From NCBI RefSeq assembly GCF_004343705.1, contig NZ_SKFH01000022.1:1-60122 (forward strand): a stretch of 60,122 nt of DNA. The letters are read 5' to 3'. This DNA comes from Flaviaesturariibacter aridisoli (lineage in GTDB: Bacteria > Bacteroidota > Bacteroidia > Chitinophagales > Chitinophagaceae). This document shows, in pieces, positions 42,615 through 50,719 of this stretch. The notes below the pieces were generated by a model. The model saw only the letters and a list, made by a program, of their open reading frames with translations, was not told the origin of the DNA and did not search any database. Position 1 is the stretch's first letter; each line of letters opens with the position of its first letter. The position numbers and the translations under genes were made by a program.

Positions 42615-43031
42615 TTAGTTGCAATACTGCTCGAATGCGGAAAGCAGGTTGTTGGCGATCATCTGTGCAGAGCGGCCTTCGATCTGGTGGCGCTCGATGT
42701 AGTGCACAAGGGAGCCGTTCTTGAACAGGGCAATAGCGGGCGACGAGGGCGGGTACGGCAGCAGGTGCTGGCGGAGGGTTTGCACCGCATCGGTGTCGAA
42801 GCCGGCGAACGACGTAGCAAGAAAGTCGGGCTTATGGGTGGCATTGTGCACCGCCATCAGTACGCCGGGGCGCGCAGTGCCGGCGGAGCAGCCGCAAACC
42901 GAGTTGATCATCACCAGCGTGGTGCCGTCTTTCTTCAGTTGCGCTTCCACTTCAGCGCCGTTGAGCAATTCGGAAAAGCCATTCTCGGTCAGCTCCTCCT
43001 TCATGGGTTGTACTATCTCTGCGGGATACAT
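42615..43031 (-). CDS. BrxA/BrxB-family bacilliredoxin
   Basis: A 138-residue YphP-type thioredoxin-fold protein. The ATG at 43031 is the family start (MYPAEIVQPMKEELTENGF). The redox motif is Cys46-Gly-Cys48 in NSVCGCSAG, as in bacilliredoxins that remove bacillithiol from mixed disulfides. Whether this organism makes bacillithiol is unknown; homologues in other Bacteroidota are common. A palindrome in its promoter (43062) hints at regulation. A terminator follows at 42545. Confidence 0.9.
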   Translation of the reverse strand: MYPAEIVQPMKEELTENGFSELLNGAEVEAQLKKDGTTLVMINSVCGCSAGTARPGVLMAVHNATHKPDFLATSFAGFDTDAVQTLRQHLLPYPPSSPAIALFKNGSLVHYIERHQIEGRSAQMIANNLLSAFEQYCN

Positions 43032-43047
43032 AGATTCTGATTTTTCG

Positions 43048-43080
43048 CAAAGGTACGCAACTGCAATCATTGCAGGCAAA
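43048..43080 (-). promoter_or_regulatory. Complete promoter of the bacilliredoxin gene with a palindromic site
   Basis: The minus strand has TTTG (43080-43077), a 21-bp spacer and TACCTTTG (43055-43048), matching the -33/-7 consensus of Bacteroidota. In the spacer TGCAAT-C-ATTGCA (43062-43074) is a perfect inverted repeat, a candidate operator. Confidence 0.7.
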
Positions 43081-43210
43081 GCCGTGCGGGGCTGCCATTG
43101 CGTCGTATTTGGCGTTGCAACACTGACATAGTGGCTGAAAAATCGGAATGGTGCTTTGTTTGATCTGCAAGAGGAACACAAGCATTCAAAAAAACAAAAA
43201 ATAAACAGTC

Positions 43211-43660
43211 ATGACTCACGCCCGATTTAACACCCGCCCAATGGCCGGCGCCGCTTCCTTTAACAACCTGTTGGAAAACTTTTTCGCTCCTGTTTCGTCT
43301 GTATATAGTGAACGATCCGTTGCCAATGGCCGCACGCTGGTACCGGTGAATGTACGGGAGACGGAAGCCGGCTACGCGCTCGATGTGGTAGCGCCGGGCT
43401 ACCAGAAAGAAGACTTTTCGATCAGCCTGCAGGATAAGGTGCTCACCGTATCCGCCGAGGTGAAACGTGAAGACTCTGCTAAAACAGAAAAACTTCTTCG
43501 TCACGAGTACAAATTTGCATCGTTCAAGCGTTCTTTCACTATCGATGAAAACATCGACGCCACGGCGGTTTCAGCGCAATATGTTCAGGGTGTGCTGACA
43601 TTAAACCTCCCGAAGCGCGCGGAAGTCAAACCTTCCGTAAAACAAATCGAAATTCAGTAA
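43211..43660 (+). CDS. Hsp20/alpha-crystallin small heat shock protein
   Basis: A 149-residue ATP-independent chaperone. The alpha-crystallin domain is about 45-140: PVNVRETEAGYALDVVAPGYQKEDFSISLQDKVLTVSAEV, then FKRSFTIDENIDATAVSAQYVQGVLTLNLPK with the usual G-V-L-T-L motif. The N-terminal 40 residues are less conserved. It holds unfolding proteins until foldases act. It is monocistronic with a strong terminator at 43707. Confidence 0.95.
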   Translation: MTHARFNTRPMAGAASFNNLLENFFAPVSSVYSERSVANGRTLVPVNVRETEAGYALDVVAPGYQKEDFSISLQDKVLTVSAEVKREDSAKTEKLLRHEYKFASFKRSFTIDENIDATAVSAQYVQGVLTLNLPKRAEVKPSVKQIEIQ

Positions 43661-43706
43661 GCGGTCACGCTTCACCTTTTTTCTCATAAGCAGTTGGTTT
43701 TGGTTT

Positions 43707-43740
43707 AAATCCCCACGTGTCTACGCGGGGATTTCTTTTT
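43707..43740 (+). terminator. Terminator after hsp20
   Basis: AAATCCCC (43707-43714) pairs with GGGGATTT (43727-43734) and a T-rich tail follows. It probably also serves the convergent gene ending at 43739. Confidence 0.85.
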
Positions 43741-44200
43741 ACTGCATGCCGCCGAGGTTGCAGCCCGTACGCCGGCGGGTATCCACCAGGTAAATGATCT
43801 TCCATTCACCATGAAGGCGCGCCAGCGTGAACGCATCCACACCGCAATGCGAAAACTTGTCGCCTGCGTAGAAATGGTAGGGCGTCCACACTGTTGCCAG
43901 CGGCCCGTCGATCTTCACGCCGTTGAAGGTGATGCGCTCGTCCCATACCTCTTTGTGTGGCCGGGCTACGGCCGACACGAAGGCATCTGCCGGCTCACTT
44001 TCGATTCGGGTATTTCCATCGCGGTTTACAAGCACCGTTTGGAGCAGGGCGCCGGGCGCGAAGGCCGCGCGGATGGCTGTTGTATCAGCTCTACGCATGC
44101 CATCAAAGAGGCGGTTCACGGAAGCCCGTACGCTGTCTTCGGCGCTCTGCGCCGAGGCCGTTGCGGACCAAACTGTTAAGATTGCAAGGATGCGCTTCAT
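43739..44200 (-). CDS. Exported NTF2-like (SnoaL/DUF4440-type) protein
   Basis: A 153-residue protein with a signal peptide (about 1-17, MKRILAILTVWSATASA). The mature part has the NTF2 cone pattern: VNRLFDGMRRADTTAIRAAFAPGAL, then a beta sheet ending with GEWKIIYLVDTRR (133-145). Such proteins bind small ligands or act as isomerases; here there is no obvious catalytic pair. It is a single gene; its ATG (44200) is divergent from the next one. Confidence 0.82.
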   Translation of the reverse strand: MKRILAILTVWSATASAQSAEDSVRASVNRLFDGMRRADTTAIRAAFAPGALLQTVLVNRDGNTRIESEPADAFVSAVARPHKEVWDERITFNGVKIDGPLATVWTPYHFYAGDKFSHCGVDAFTLARLHGEWKIIYLVDTRRRTGCNLGGMQ

Positions 44201-44261
44201 ATGAGAATATATTAAGAATAAACGGATGTGTTTTTGCGTCTGTAATGTAAAGATTGCGACT

Positions 44262-44726
44262 ATGAAAACGACCTATTTGGGATCAATGGTTGCAGCCGCC
44301 CTGCTGGCGGTGCTGGCAGTGGGTTGTGCGCCGCTGCAGCAGACTACCGGAGACAATGATTATTACGAACCCGATCCGCGCTTGAGCTCGGCGCCGACAC
44401 GTATTTACGTGGAAGACCCGTATCGCCCGGGCCGGCAGATCCTGGTAGAGCGTGACCCGCTGAGCGGCCGCTATTACCCGGTGAGCAGCATCTACGGTAC
44501 TTATGGTGGGGTTGCAAATGCGCCTTACGGCGCGTATGACCCCTATTACGGACGCGGCGGCTACAGCAGCGACCCGTATTACGGTCGTCCGCGCAATCGC
44601 AACCGCGATGCGTACCACAACAACCCGCGCCCGCCTCAATCGCCGCAGCAACGCGAGCAGGTGCGTCAGCAAGGGGAACAGCGCCGGCAGCAAGCAGCCG
44701 ACCTCATTTTAAAACGGAAACAATAG
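44262..44726 (+). CDS. Tyr/Arg/Pro-rich lipoprotein of unknown function
   Basis: A 154-residue lipoprotein (ATG 44262). The lipobox is LAVLAVGC with Cys22. The mature chain is low-complexity: DPYYGRGG/DPYYGRPR repeats (about 99-115) and a C-terminal helix very rich in Gln, Arg and Glu (QQREQVRQQGEQRRQQAAD near 128-148). It resembles small Bacteroidota and proteobacterial surface or periplasmic lipoproteins with a basic tail. No function is assigned. Confidence 0.7.
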   Translation: MKTTYLGSMVAAALLAVLAVGCAPLQQTTGDNDYYEPDPRLSSAPTRIYVEDPYRPGRQILVERDPLSGRYYPVSSIYGTYGGVANAPYGAYDPYYGRGGYSSDPYYGRPRNRNRDAYHNNPRPPQSPQQREQVRQQGEQRRQQAADLILKRKQ

Positions 44727-44742
44727 AGCCTTCCGGTTGAAT

Positions 44743-47700
44743 TTACCAAAGTACCCAGTTGCTGGCGCTGTTCTCAGCGCGCGAGGTGGGTACTTGTTTT
44801 CCTTCGGTCATTTCCGGCACCCGCCGGTTCACATATTCTTTCAGCGCGCGCACCGAAGGCGATGGGGTCGTGCGTAAGAATTCCAATAACGCATAGGTAA
44901 ATACGCCGTTCCGCAGGTCTGTCCGCTCGAGCGCCGATTGCATGCCTCCCGCGGCGGAAATGATCGTTGCCCCCGTACTTCGCCCCACATTCACAAAAAC
45001 CTGTTGCATCAACTCAAAGGCATTCGGCCTTCCCTGCGCCACCTGCTTTAGCTCCACACCTTTTTTGGAGGGACCGGCTGCCTGTGTCGCCAAATAATTC
45101 GTTGCTTCCTCTTTGTCCACCTCGCCGCTATGACACGCATCGATCAGTAGCAACTTTTGACGCGCCGGTATAGAGTCGAGCAGTGATTCCAATGCGTCGT
45201 AAGGTAAGCCCCGCTCCTGCGGCTGCGCAAAGTCCACATCGTACGTTGAAAGAAAATAATCATATGCGTTACTGAGCAGACCGTGGCCTGAATAGGCGAG
45301 GATGATTTTATCGATCTCCCGCGAGCTGGCCAGCCGGCTCTTCAAAGCCCTAACCCGTTCCGTGGTTACTTGTTCATTGAAGAGTGTATCGATCTGGATG
45401 CGGCGGCCATACTTCGCCTTCAGCAGCAGGGCCAGGTCGCGGATGTCTTTCACACTGTAGCGTAAATTGTGTTCCCGCTGCCGGAAGCGGTCGATACCAA
45501 TACCGGCAAAATAAAGGCGAACGGCCGTATCGGTTCCCGTACGCACTATTTCCAGGGGCATGCGATAGCTCTCCACGGCCTCACTGTTGGTGACGGATGT
45601 CTCGATCTTGTTGCTGCCCGTACCGAGACGGATGGTGAGTACGGTGTCGAAAGCATGCCGGTGTTTGTCCCCCAGCGTCCGGCCGCGGGCACCGAAGAGT
45701 GGCACCTCGTTCACCCAAACATTCCATCGGTCCAGCTGCAGCACTGAATCCATTGCAACGATATGCAGGCGAAGGGTATCGGAGCTTAAGGCGCGCGGCA
45801 GGTCGGCCCGGCCAGCAAAGTCGGCCACCGGCATGCGGTACCCTGTATTCGTCCAGTGTGTTGTATCGATACCTAATTTCCGGATCCGCTTTTGGTAGGC
45901 GAGCCGGAACGACGATACCAGGGAGCTGTCGGCAATGCCGATTGCTTGCAGCACTTTATCAGGCCGGTGGTAGCGTACATCCAGCTGTTCAAAGCTTACA
46001 ACACCGAGTTGCGGGGTTACATAATGCAGCCGGCGCGCCGCGTCGGCGGTGGCATGGTAGTAATTCCCGGCCGCCATCAGCATGAAGCCCGTAGAATCCA
46101 GGCCCAGGAACGAATACAGTTCTTCGCCCGTCGCTGCGTTCCATACACGGCAGGTCTGGTCGCGCGAACAGGTGAGCACCCGCTTGCCGTCCGGGCTGAA
46201 GACGCTGCTGTATACCTGATCTCCATGTCCTTTCAGTTGGGTCAGCGCCTTTCCCGATGTACTCCACAAGCGGGCCGTGCCGTCCCAGGACGCGGTCAGG
46301 ACCATTTTTTCGTCCGGGCTGAACCGTGCTAGGTTCAGGATGCCCGTGTGCCCTTTCAGGTCGGCCAGCACCCGGCCCGTTTGCACATCCCAAAGCTTTG
46401 CGGTCTCATCGCCGGAGGCAGTCAGCAGGCGTTTGCCATCGGCAGAAAAGATGGCGCTGTACACGCCGCCCTCGTGTTCGGTAAACTGCAGCAATTCTTC
46501 ACCCGTTGCGGTATTCCACAGCCGCGCGGTAAAATCCTGTGAGGGAGTAACGATCCGGCTTCCGTCAGGACTGAAGGAGGGTAAAAAGACGTTTTCTCCA
46601 TGGCCGGACAGGGTATGCATCAAGTGACCCGTTCCGGCGTCCCAAACCTTGACCGTATGATCATCGGAAGCGGTGATCACCCATTTCCCATCTGGACTAA
46701 AAGCCCCTGAGTTCACGCGGTGCGTATGACCGGTTAACGTGGCCAGTAGGGAGTCGGGCGACAGGCTCCAGACGCGTCCGGTACCGTCCTCCGAGGTCGA
46801 CAGCAGGCGCCGGCCATCCGGGCTGAGCGCAAGGCTGTGTATGGACATCGAATGCCCCCCGATACGGCGTAGTATTTTTCCCTGGTCGATTTGGACCAGC
46901 ACAATGCTGTCGTACCCGATCAGCACCATTGTCGCGCCATCGGGCCCAAACAGGAAGCGCAAATCGTCACCGAACGAAGTTTGGGGCAGTACCGCTTTGA
47001 GTGTTCCGGTCGCGGCATCCCAGTATTTTGTTTGACGAAAGCCGCTCGTAATGATCGTTTTTCCGTCGGGACTGAACAAAGCGGCCTGGGTATCATCAGT
47101 ATAGCCCCGTAGCGGCACCCCTTGCCCGTTGGCTATTTGCCAAAGGTGCGCATCACCCATCCAAGAGTAGCTCCCGACAAAACGCCCATCCCTGCTGAAG
47201 GAAAGTCCGCCGCAGGCCTCTTGCGGCAGCCGGGCCACCTCGGTGCCGTCTTCCTGCCAAAGTACGATGCCGCTAAAGCGGCCGTAAACTGATAGGGCGA
47301 CCTGGTGCGTTCCCGGTTGAAACTGTGCGTCATTCACCCAGCTATTTTTAACCGTAAAAACCCGGCAGGTGCCATTCGTACGGAGGTCCCACAAACGCGC
47401 GTCGCTGTTCGGTGCATAGGAAAGCAGCAGTTGACCGTCGCTGCTGAAAACAACGGATTCGGGGGCCTTGTTGTGCCCGCGGAGCACCAGCAGTTGGGCA
47501 CCGCCGGTATCCCAGAGGCGCAGGGTGCTGTCGGCGCTGGCGGTAGCGATGCGCCTCCCGTCTTCGCTGAATACGGCATCCCGCAGCGCTTGGGTGTGCC
47601 CGTTCAGAACAGCAAGCGTCGCTCCGGTCCGGGCATCCCACAGGCGGGCACTCCGGTCGCTTGATGCGGTAAGCACACGTTGTCCATCGGGACTGAAGCG

Positions 47701-48198
47701 GGCCGACTTGAGCGCGCCCCTGTGTCCTTTCAAGATTCGGACTGTTTGCCGGGTGGCAACGTCCCAGATCCTCGCCGTGCCGTCTGCGGAAGCCGTAATA
47801 ATCCTGTGGCCGTCCGGGCTGAAAGCGCCCGATTGAAGGCTTCGGCTATGCCCAACGAGGTCGCCAACGAAGGCGCCGGTGGTAGCGTCCCAGATCTTTG
47901 CCAGCGAATCGTCGAAGGCGGGGGTGGCGAGCAGGAGGCGCCCGTCGGGGCTGAAGGAGGCTTTGTAAACGCTGCCCTGGAATCCCTTGAGGTCGGCCAG
48001 CAATGCGCCCGTAGCGGCATCCCAGATCTTGGCGGTATGGTCGCCGGAAGCCGTGGCCACGCGTTTTCCATCGGGACTGTAAGCCAAACCGTTGATGCGC
48101 CCGTTGTGACCGATGGGAAGTACCAGGCGAGGCAGCTGTGCCTGCAAACCGGTTGCCCAACAAGCCAGGAGCAGTAAGAAAATCCGGCAGTGGTGCAT
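44743..48198 (-). CDS. Secreted WD40-repeat protein with C-terminal caspase domain
   Basis: A 1151-residue exported protein (ATG 48198 gives the signal MHHCRIFLLLLACWATGLQAQ; an upstream TTG is unlikely). Residues about 30-680 have 14-16 WD40 repeats (GHxxxVxSxxFSPDGKxxxTAS...LWD pattern), enough for two seven-bladed propellers; repeats 7, 8 and 10 are the most degenerate. After a beta-rich linker (680-870) the C-terminal caspase-like domain begins near 895. It has candidate catalytic His972 (AYSGHG) and Cys1022 (LIDACHSGE). Similar fusions of WD40 and caspase occur in Cyanobacteria and some Bacteroidota. It is monocistronic and may sense a ligand in the periplasm. Confidence 0.9.
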   Translation of the reverse strand: MHHCRIFLLLLACWATGLQAQLPRLVLPIGHNGRINGLAYSPDGKRVATASGDHTAKIWDAATGALLADLKGFQGSVYKASFSPDGRLLLATPAFDDSLAKIWDATTGAFVGDLVGHSRSLQSGAFSPDGHRIITASADGTARIWDVATRQTVRILKGHRGALKSARFSPDGQRVLTASSDRSARLWDARTGATLAVLNGHTQALRDAVFSEDGRRIATASADSTLRLWDTGGAQLLVLRGHNKAPESVVFSSDGQLLLSYAPNSDARLWDLRTNGTCRVFTVKNSWVNDAQFQPGTHQVALSVYGRFSGIVLWQEDGTEVARLPQEACGGLSFSRDGRFVGSYSWMGDAHLWQIANGQGVPLRGYTDDTQAALFSPDGKTIITSGFRQTKYWDAATGTLKAVLPQTSFGDDLRFLFGPDGATMVLIGYDSIVLVQIDQGKILRRIGGHSMSIHSLALSPDGRRLLSTSEDGTGRVWSLSPDSLLATLTGHTHRVNSGAFSPDGKWVITASDDHTVKVWDAGTGHLMHTLSGHGENVFLPSFSPDGSRIVTPSQDFTARLWNTATGEELLQFTEHEGGVYSAIFSADGKRLLTASGDETAKLWDVQTGRVLADLKGHTGILNLARFSPDEKMVLTASWDGTARLWSTSGKALTQLKGHGDQVYSSVFSPDGKRVLTCSRDQTCRVWNAATGEELYSFLGLDSTGFMLMAAGNYYHATADAARRLHYVTPQLGVVSFEQLDVRYHRPDKVLQAIGIADSSLVSSFRLAYQKRIRKLGIDTTHWTNTGYRMPVADFAGRADLPRALSSDTLRLHIVAMDSVLQLDRWNVWVNEVPLFGARGRTLGDKHRHAFDTVLTIRLGTGSNKIETSVTNSEAVESYRMPLEIVRTGTDTAVRLYFAGIGIDRFRQREHNLRYSVKDIRDLALLLKAKYGRRIQIDTLFNEQVTTERVRALKSRLASSREIDKIILAYSGHGLLSNAYDYFLSTYDVDFAQPQERGLPYDALESLLDSIPARQKLLLIDACHSGEVDKEEATNYLATQAAGPSKKGVELKQVAQGRPNAFELMQQVFVNVGRSTGATIISAAGGMQSALERTDLRNGVFTYALLEFLRTTPSPSVRALKEYVNRRVPEMTEGKQVPTSRAENSASNWVLW

Positions 48199-48248
48199 AA
48201 CCCAAAAATAGGGCAACCTTGCCGGCCCGGGTTGTCGCGGGCGATTCT

Positions 48249-49646
48249 TTATTTGATGTACCCCAGGATCTTCAGCATGCTCTGTGCGCTTTGCTCTTTG
48301 GCATACAGCCAGTCCACCAGCTTGCCGTTTTTGTCGCGCTCAATGATGACGTGCTTCGGAGACGGGATGAGGCAGTGCTTGATGCCGCCGTAGCCCGAGA
48401 TCTGGTCCTGGTAGGCGCCCGTATGGAAAAAGCCGACAAAGAGTGGTCCTTCGCCGTTCGTCTTGGGCAGGAATACCTCGTTGATGTGCTCTTCGGAATC
48501 GTAGTAGTCGTGGCTGTCGCAGGTGATGCCTCCGAGTACCACGCGTTGCGGCTCATTATCCCATTTATTGATGGGCAGCATCAGGAACTTTTCGCCGATA
48601 CCCCAGGTGTCGGGCAGGGTGGTGATGAACGACGAGTCGATCATGTACCAGGTTTCGCGGTCGTTCTGCGATTTCTCGCCGATAACGCTGTAGATGTGCG
48701 CCATGCTCTCCCCTACCGTGTAGGAACCGAACTCGGTGAAAATGTTGGGCATCGGCACCTTGTTGCGCTTGCAGGCAGCCTTGATGTTGCCGACGATCTC
48801 GGTGATCATGAACTGGTAGTCGTATTCAAAGCCCAGTGAGTGCTTGATGGGGAAGCCGCCGCCGATATTGATGGAATCAAGCTCGGGGCAGATCTTCTTG
48901 AGCTGGCAATAGAGGTTGATGATCTTGTTCAGCTCCGACCAATAGTAGATATCGTCTTTGATACCCTTGTTCAGGAAGATATGGAGCATCTTGAGCTGGA
49001 ACTTGTGCTCATAGCCCTCGATCTGGTCTACATAGAACTCGAGGATGTCCTTGGCGCGGATGCCGAGGCGCGAGGTATAGAACGGGAAGGTGGGCTCTTC
49101 CTCGGCCGCCACGCGGATACCGAGCTTGAACTGGCCTTTCACCGATTTGTAGGCGTTGAGTTCTTCCTTATTATCGAGCACGGGGATCACGTTGCGGAAG
49201 CCGCTGTTGAGCAGCCCCACAATGCGCCGGGTGTAGGCTTTTTGCTTATACCCGTTGCAGATGATGAACATGTCCTTGCTGATCTTTTTCTTTTCCGCCA
49301 GTTTCTTGATGATCTCGATATCGTAGGCATACGAGGTTTCAAGGTGAATGCCATGTTTCAGGGCTTCTTCCACCACGAAGGAAAAGTGCGAGCTCTTGGT
49401 GCAGTAGCAATAATGGTATTGCCCCTCGTACTTGTGTTTTTTCATCGCCTTCTCGAACATGTCCTTTGCCCGGTTGATCTGCGAGCCGATCTTGGGCAGG
49501 TAGGAAACTTTCAGGGGCGTACCGTATTTGTCGATAAGCGCTTTGATGTCGAGACCGTTAAACTGGAGGTAACCGTCTTTTACTTCGAGTCCTTCCTGGG
49601 GGAAGTTGAATGTCTGTTCAACGAGACCGAGGTATGAGTTCGTCAT
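48249..49646 (-). CDS. speA: Biosynthetic arginine decarboxylase (PLP-dependent, fold type III)
   Basis: A 465-residue enzyme that decarboxylates arginine to agmatine, the first step of polyamine synthesis in Bacteroidota. The N-terminal PLP barrel has Lys84 in YCYCTKSSHFSFV as the PLP lysine. The glycine-rich INIGGGFPIKHSLGF segment and the C-terminal YDSEEHINEV and GAYQDQISGYGGIKHCLIPSP segments match the family. The product agmatine goes on to putrescine and spermidine. It is monocistronic with a TACATTTG box (49687). Confidence 0.93.
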   Translation of the reverse strand: MTNSYLGLVEQTFNFPQEGLEVKDGYLQFNGLDIKALIDKYGTPLKVSYLPKIGSQINRAKDMFEKAMKKHKYEGQYHYCYCTKSSHFSFVVEEALKHGIHLETSYAYDIEIIKKLAEKKKISKDMFIICNGYKQKAYTRRIVGLLNSGFRNVIPVLDNKEELNAYKSVKGQFKLGIRVAAEEEPTFPFYTSRLGIRAKDILEFYVDQIEGYEHKFQLKMLHIFLNKGIKDDIYYWSELNKIINLYCQLKKICPELDSINIGGGFPIKHSLGFEYDYQFMITEIVGNIKAACKRNKVPMPNIFTEFGSYTVGESMAHIYSVIGEKSQNDRETWYMIDSSFITTLPDTWGIGEKFLMLPINKWDNEPQRVVLGGITCDSHDYYDSEEHINEVFLPKTNGEGPLFVGFFHTGAYQDQISGYGGIKHCLIPSPKHVIIERDKNGKLVDWLYAKEQSAQSMLKILGYIK

Positions 49647-49686
49647 TTACCGGGTAGAGGGGTTGTTGTCGGTGACTAAAATTTTC

Positions 49687-49694
49687 CAAATGTA
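49687..49694 (-). promoter_or_regulatory. -7 promoter box of speA
   Basis: The minus strand reads TACATTTG, a perfect match, 40 nt upstream of the ATG. Confidence 0.7.
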
Positions 49695-49739
49695 CGTTTT
49701 CGCCGAAAACAAAACCCGAAGCCTCCTTTGGACGCTTCT

Positions 49740-49918
49740 GTTTGTAGTTTGGAGTTTGTGGTTTGTAGTTGCGCGAAGCGCGGCGCTGGCTGTTCGGTTG
49801 TGCTGGTCGCCGTCCATGCACCGCAACGAAAGAGCCGCCCGAAGGCGGCTCAATACTTTATTTGTCTCGGTGTTTACGTCCGTAAGGAACTACAAACCAT
49901 AAACTCCAAACCACAAAC
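49740..49918. repeat. 31-bp inverted repeat of 7-bp units enclosing the rplT terminator
   Basis: The 31-nt arms 49740-49770 and 49888-49918 are complementary with two mismatches and are built from GTTTGTA/GTTTGGA-type heptamers. The right arm ends at the rplT stop codon (49919). No gene is present in 49695-49918. Confidence 0.9.
49826..49851 (-). terminator. Terminator after rplT with UUCG tetraloop
   Basis: On the minus strand GAGCCGCC-TTCG-GGCGGCTC is followed by TTTCGTT. The C(UUCG)G loop is unusually stable. Confidence 0.8.
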
Positions 49919-50263
49919 TTACTTCACCTGGGCCACGAGTGCCTTGAAGCTCTCGGGGTTGTTCATGGCGAGGTCGGCCAGAACCTTGCGGTCGAGGGTG
50001 ATGCCCTTGGTCGACAGCAGGTTGATGAACTGCGAATAGGTGAGGCCTTCTTCGCGAACGGCGGCGTTGATACGGGCAATCCAGAGGCGGCGATATTCGC
50101 GCTTCTTGAGTTTGCGGCCTACGTAGGCGTAGGTCATACCTTTCTCAACGACGTTCTTGGCTACAGTGTATACGTTTTTGCGCTTGCCATAGAAGCCTTT
50201 GGCTTGCTTAAGAATTCTTTTGCGGCGTGCGCGCGAGGCGACGGCATTTACGGAACGAGGCAT
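49919..50263 (-). CDS. rplT: 50S ribosomal protein L20
   Basis: A 114-residue protein that binds 23S rRNA early in assembly. The [26 protein letters not shown] start and [21 protein letters not shown] (48-68) are invariant in the family. Residues 70-114 are the globular C-terminal domain that in other bacteria binds its own mRNA. It lies 51 bp downstream of rpmI, on the same strand. A leader structure before rpmI (50548) could be its autoregulatory target. Confidence 0.98.
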   Translation of the reverse strand: MPRSVNAVASRARRKRILKQAKGFYGKRKNVYTVAKNVVEKGMTYAYVGRKLKKREYRRLWIARINAAVREEGLTYSQFINLLSTKGITLDRKVLADLAMNNPESFKALVAQVK

Positions 50264-50314
50264 GGGAAATCAGTTTGAATGTTTAAAAGAGGGTTCTAAC
50301 CGCTGCGCTGAAGA

Positions 50315-50512
50315 TTACTTCAGGCGCAGGAGACGCATTACGAAATCCATGTGGGATTTGGCAACAACGCCGTCTTTCCGCAGGTGGCGTTTCCGCTTGG
50401 TGGATTTTTTGGTCAGGATGTGACGCTTGAAGGACTTCTGGTGCGTGATCTTTCCGGTGCCCGTTACCTTGAAACGCTTCTTGGCACTGGAGTTTGTTTT
50501 TACTTTAGGCAT
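50315..50512 (-). CDS. rpmI: 50S ribosomal protein L35
   Basis: A 65-residue basic ribosomal protein. [22 protein letters not shown] is the standard start, with the ATG at 50512. [17 protein letters not shown] follows. The canonical infC-rpmI-rplT order is disturbed here: infC is 1.1 kb upstream with a terminator and two other genes between. Confidence 0.97.
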   Translation of the reverse strand: MPKVKTNSSAKKRFKVTGTGKITHQKSFKRHILTKKSTKRKRHLRKDGVVAKSHMDFVMRLLRLK

Positions 50513-50547
50513 TTTACAATGCAAATTTGAGATTCCACCCTTAAGGC

Positions 50548-50578
50548 GGCTCCGCACGGGCGGAACACTTGGGGAGCC
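50548..50578 (-). promoter_or_regulatory. Candidate leader structure of rpmI-rplT
   Basis: On the minus strand GGCTCC (50578-50573) can pair with GGAGCC (50553-50548), or TCCGC can pair with GCGGA inside it. The two pairings share GGA and so exclude each other, the pattern expected of a regulatory leader. It lies about 36 nt before the L35 start. Confidence 0.4.
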
Positions 50579-50597
50579 TGTTCGGGCAATGGGAGCG

Positions 50598-50605
50598 CAA
50601 AAGTA
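50598..50605 (-). promoter_or_regulatory. -7 promoter box of rpmI-rplT
   Basis: The minus strand reads TACTTTTG, a TAnnTTTG match, which provides L35 and L20 with their own promoter and an 85-nt leader. Confidence 0.6.
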
Positions 50606-50610
50606 AGGAA

Positions 50611-50719
50611 AGTTCGTGGCTTGTTGTCTGTCGTTTGTAGTTGTTTTGCTAAATAATTGAATAACAAGGCTGTTTGTGTGGAACTAAACCGCAAACCACG
50701 AACGATAAACTACAAACTG
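50611..50719. repeat. 7-bp inverted repeat overlapping the vanZ stop
   Basis: Left heptamers of TTTGTAG/TTCGTGG type (50611-50648) face AACCGCA/AACCACG/AACGATA/AACTACA units (50685-50719). The vanZ stop codon (50710) lies within the right arm. Confidence 0.75.
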
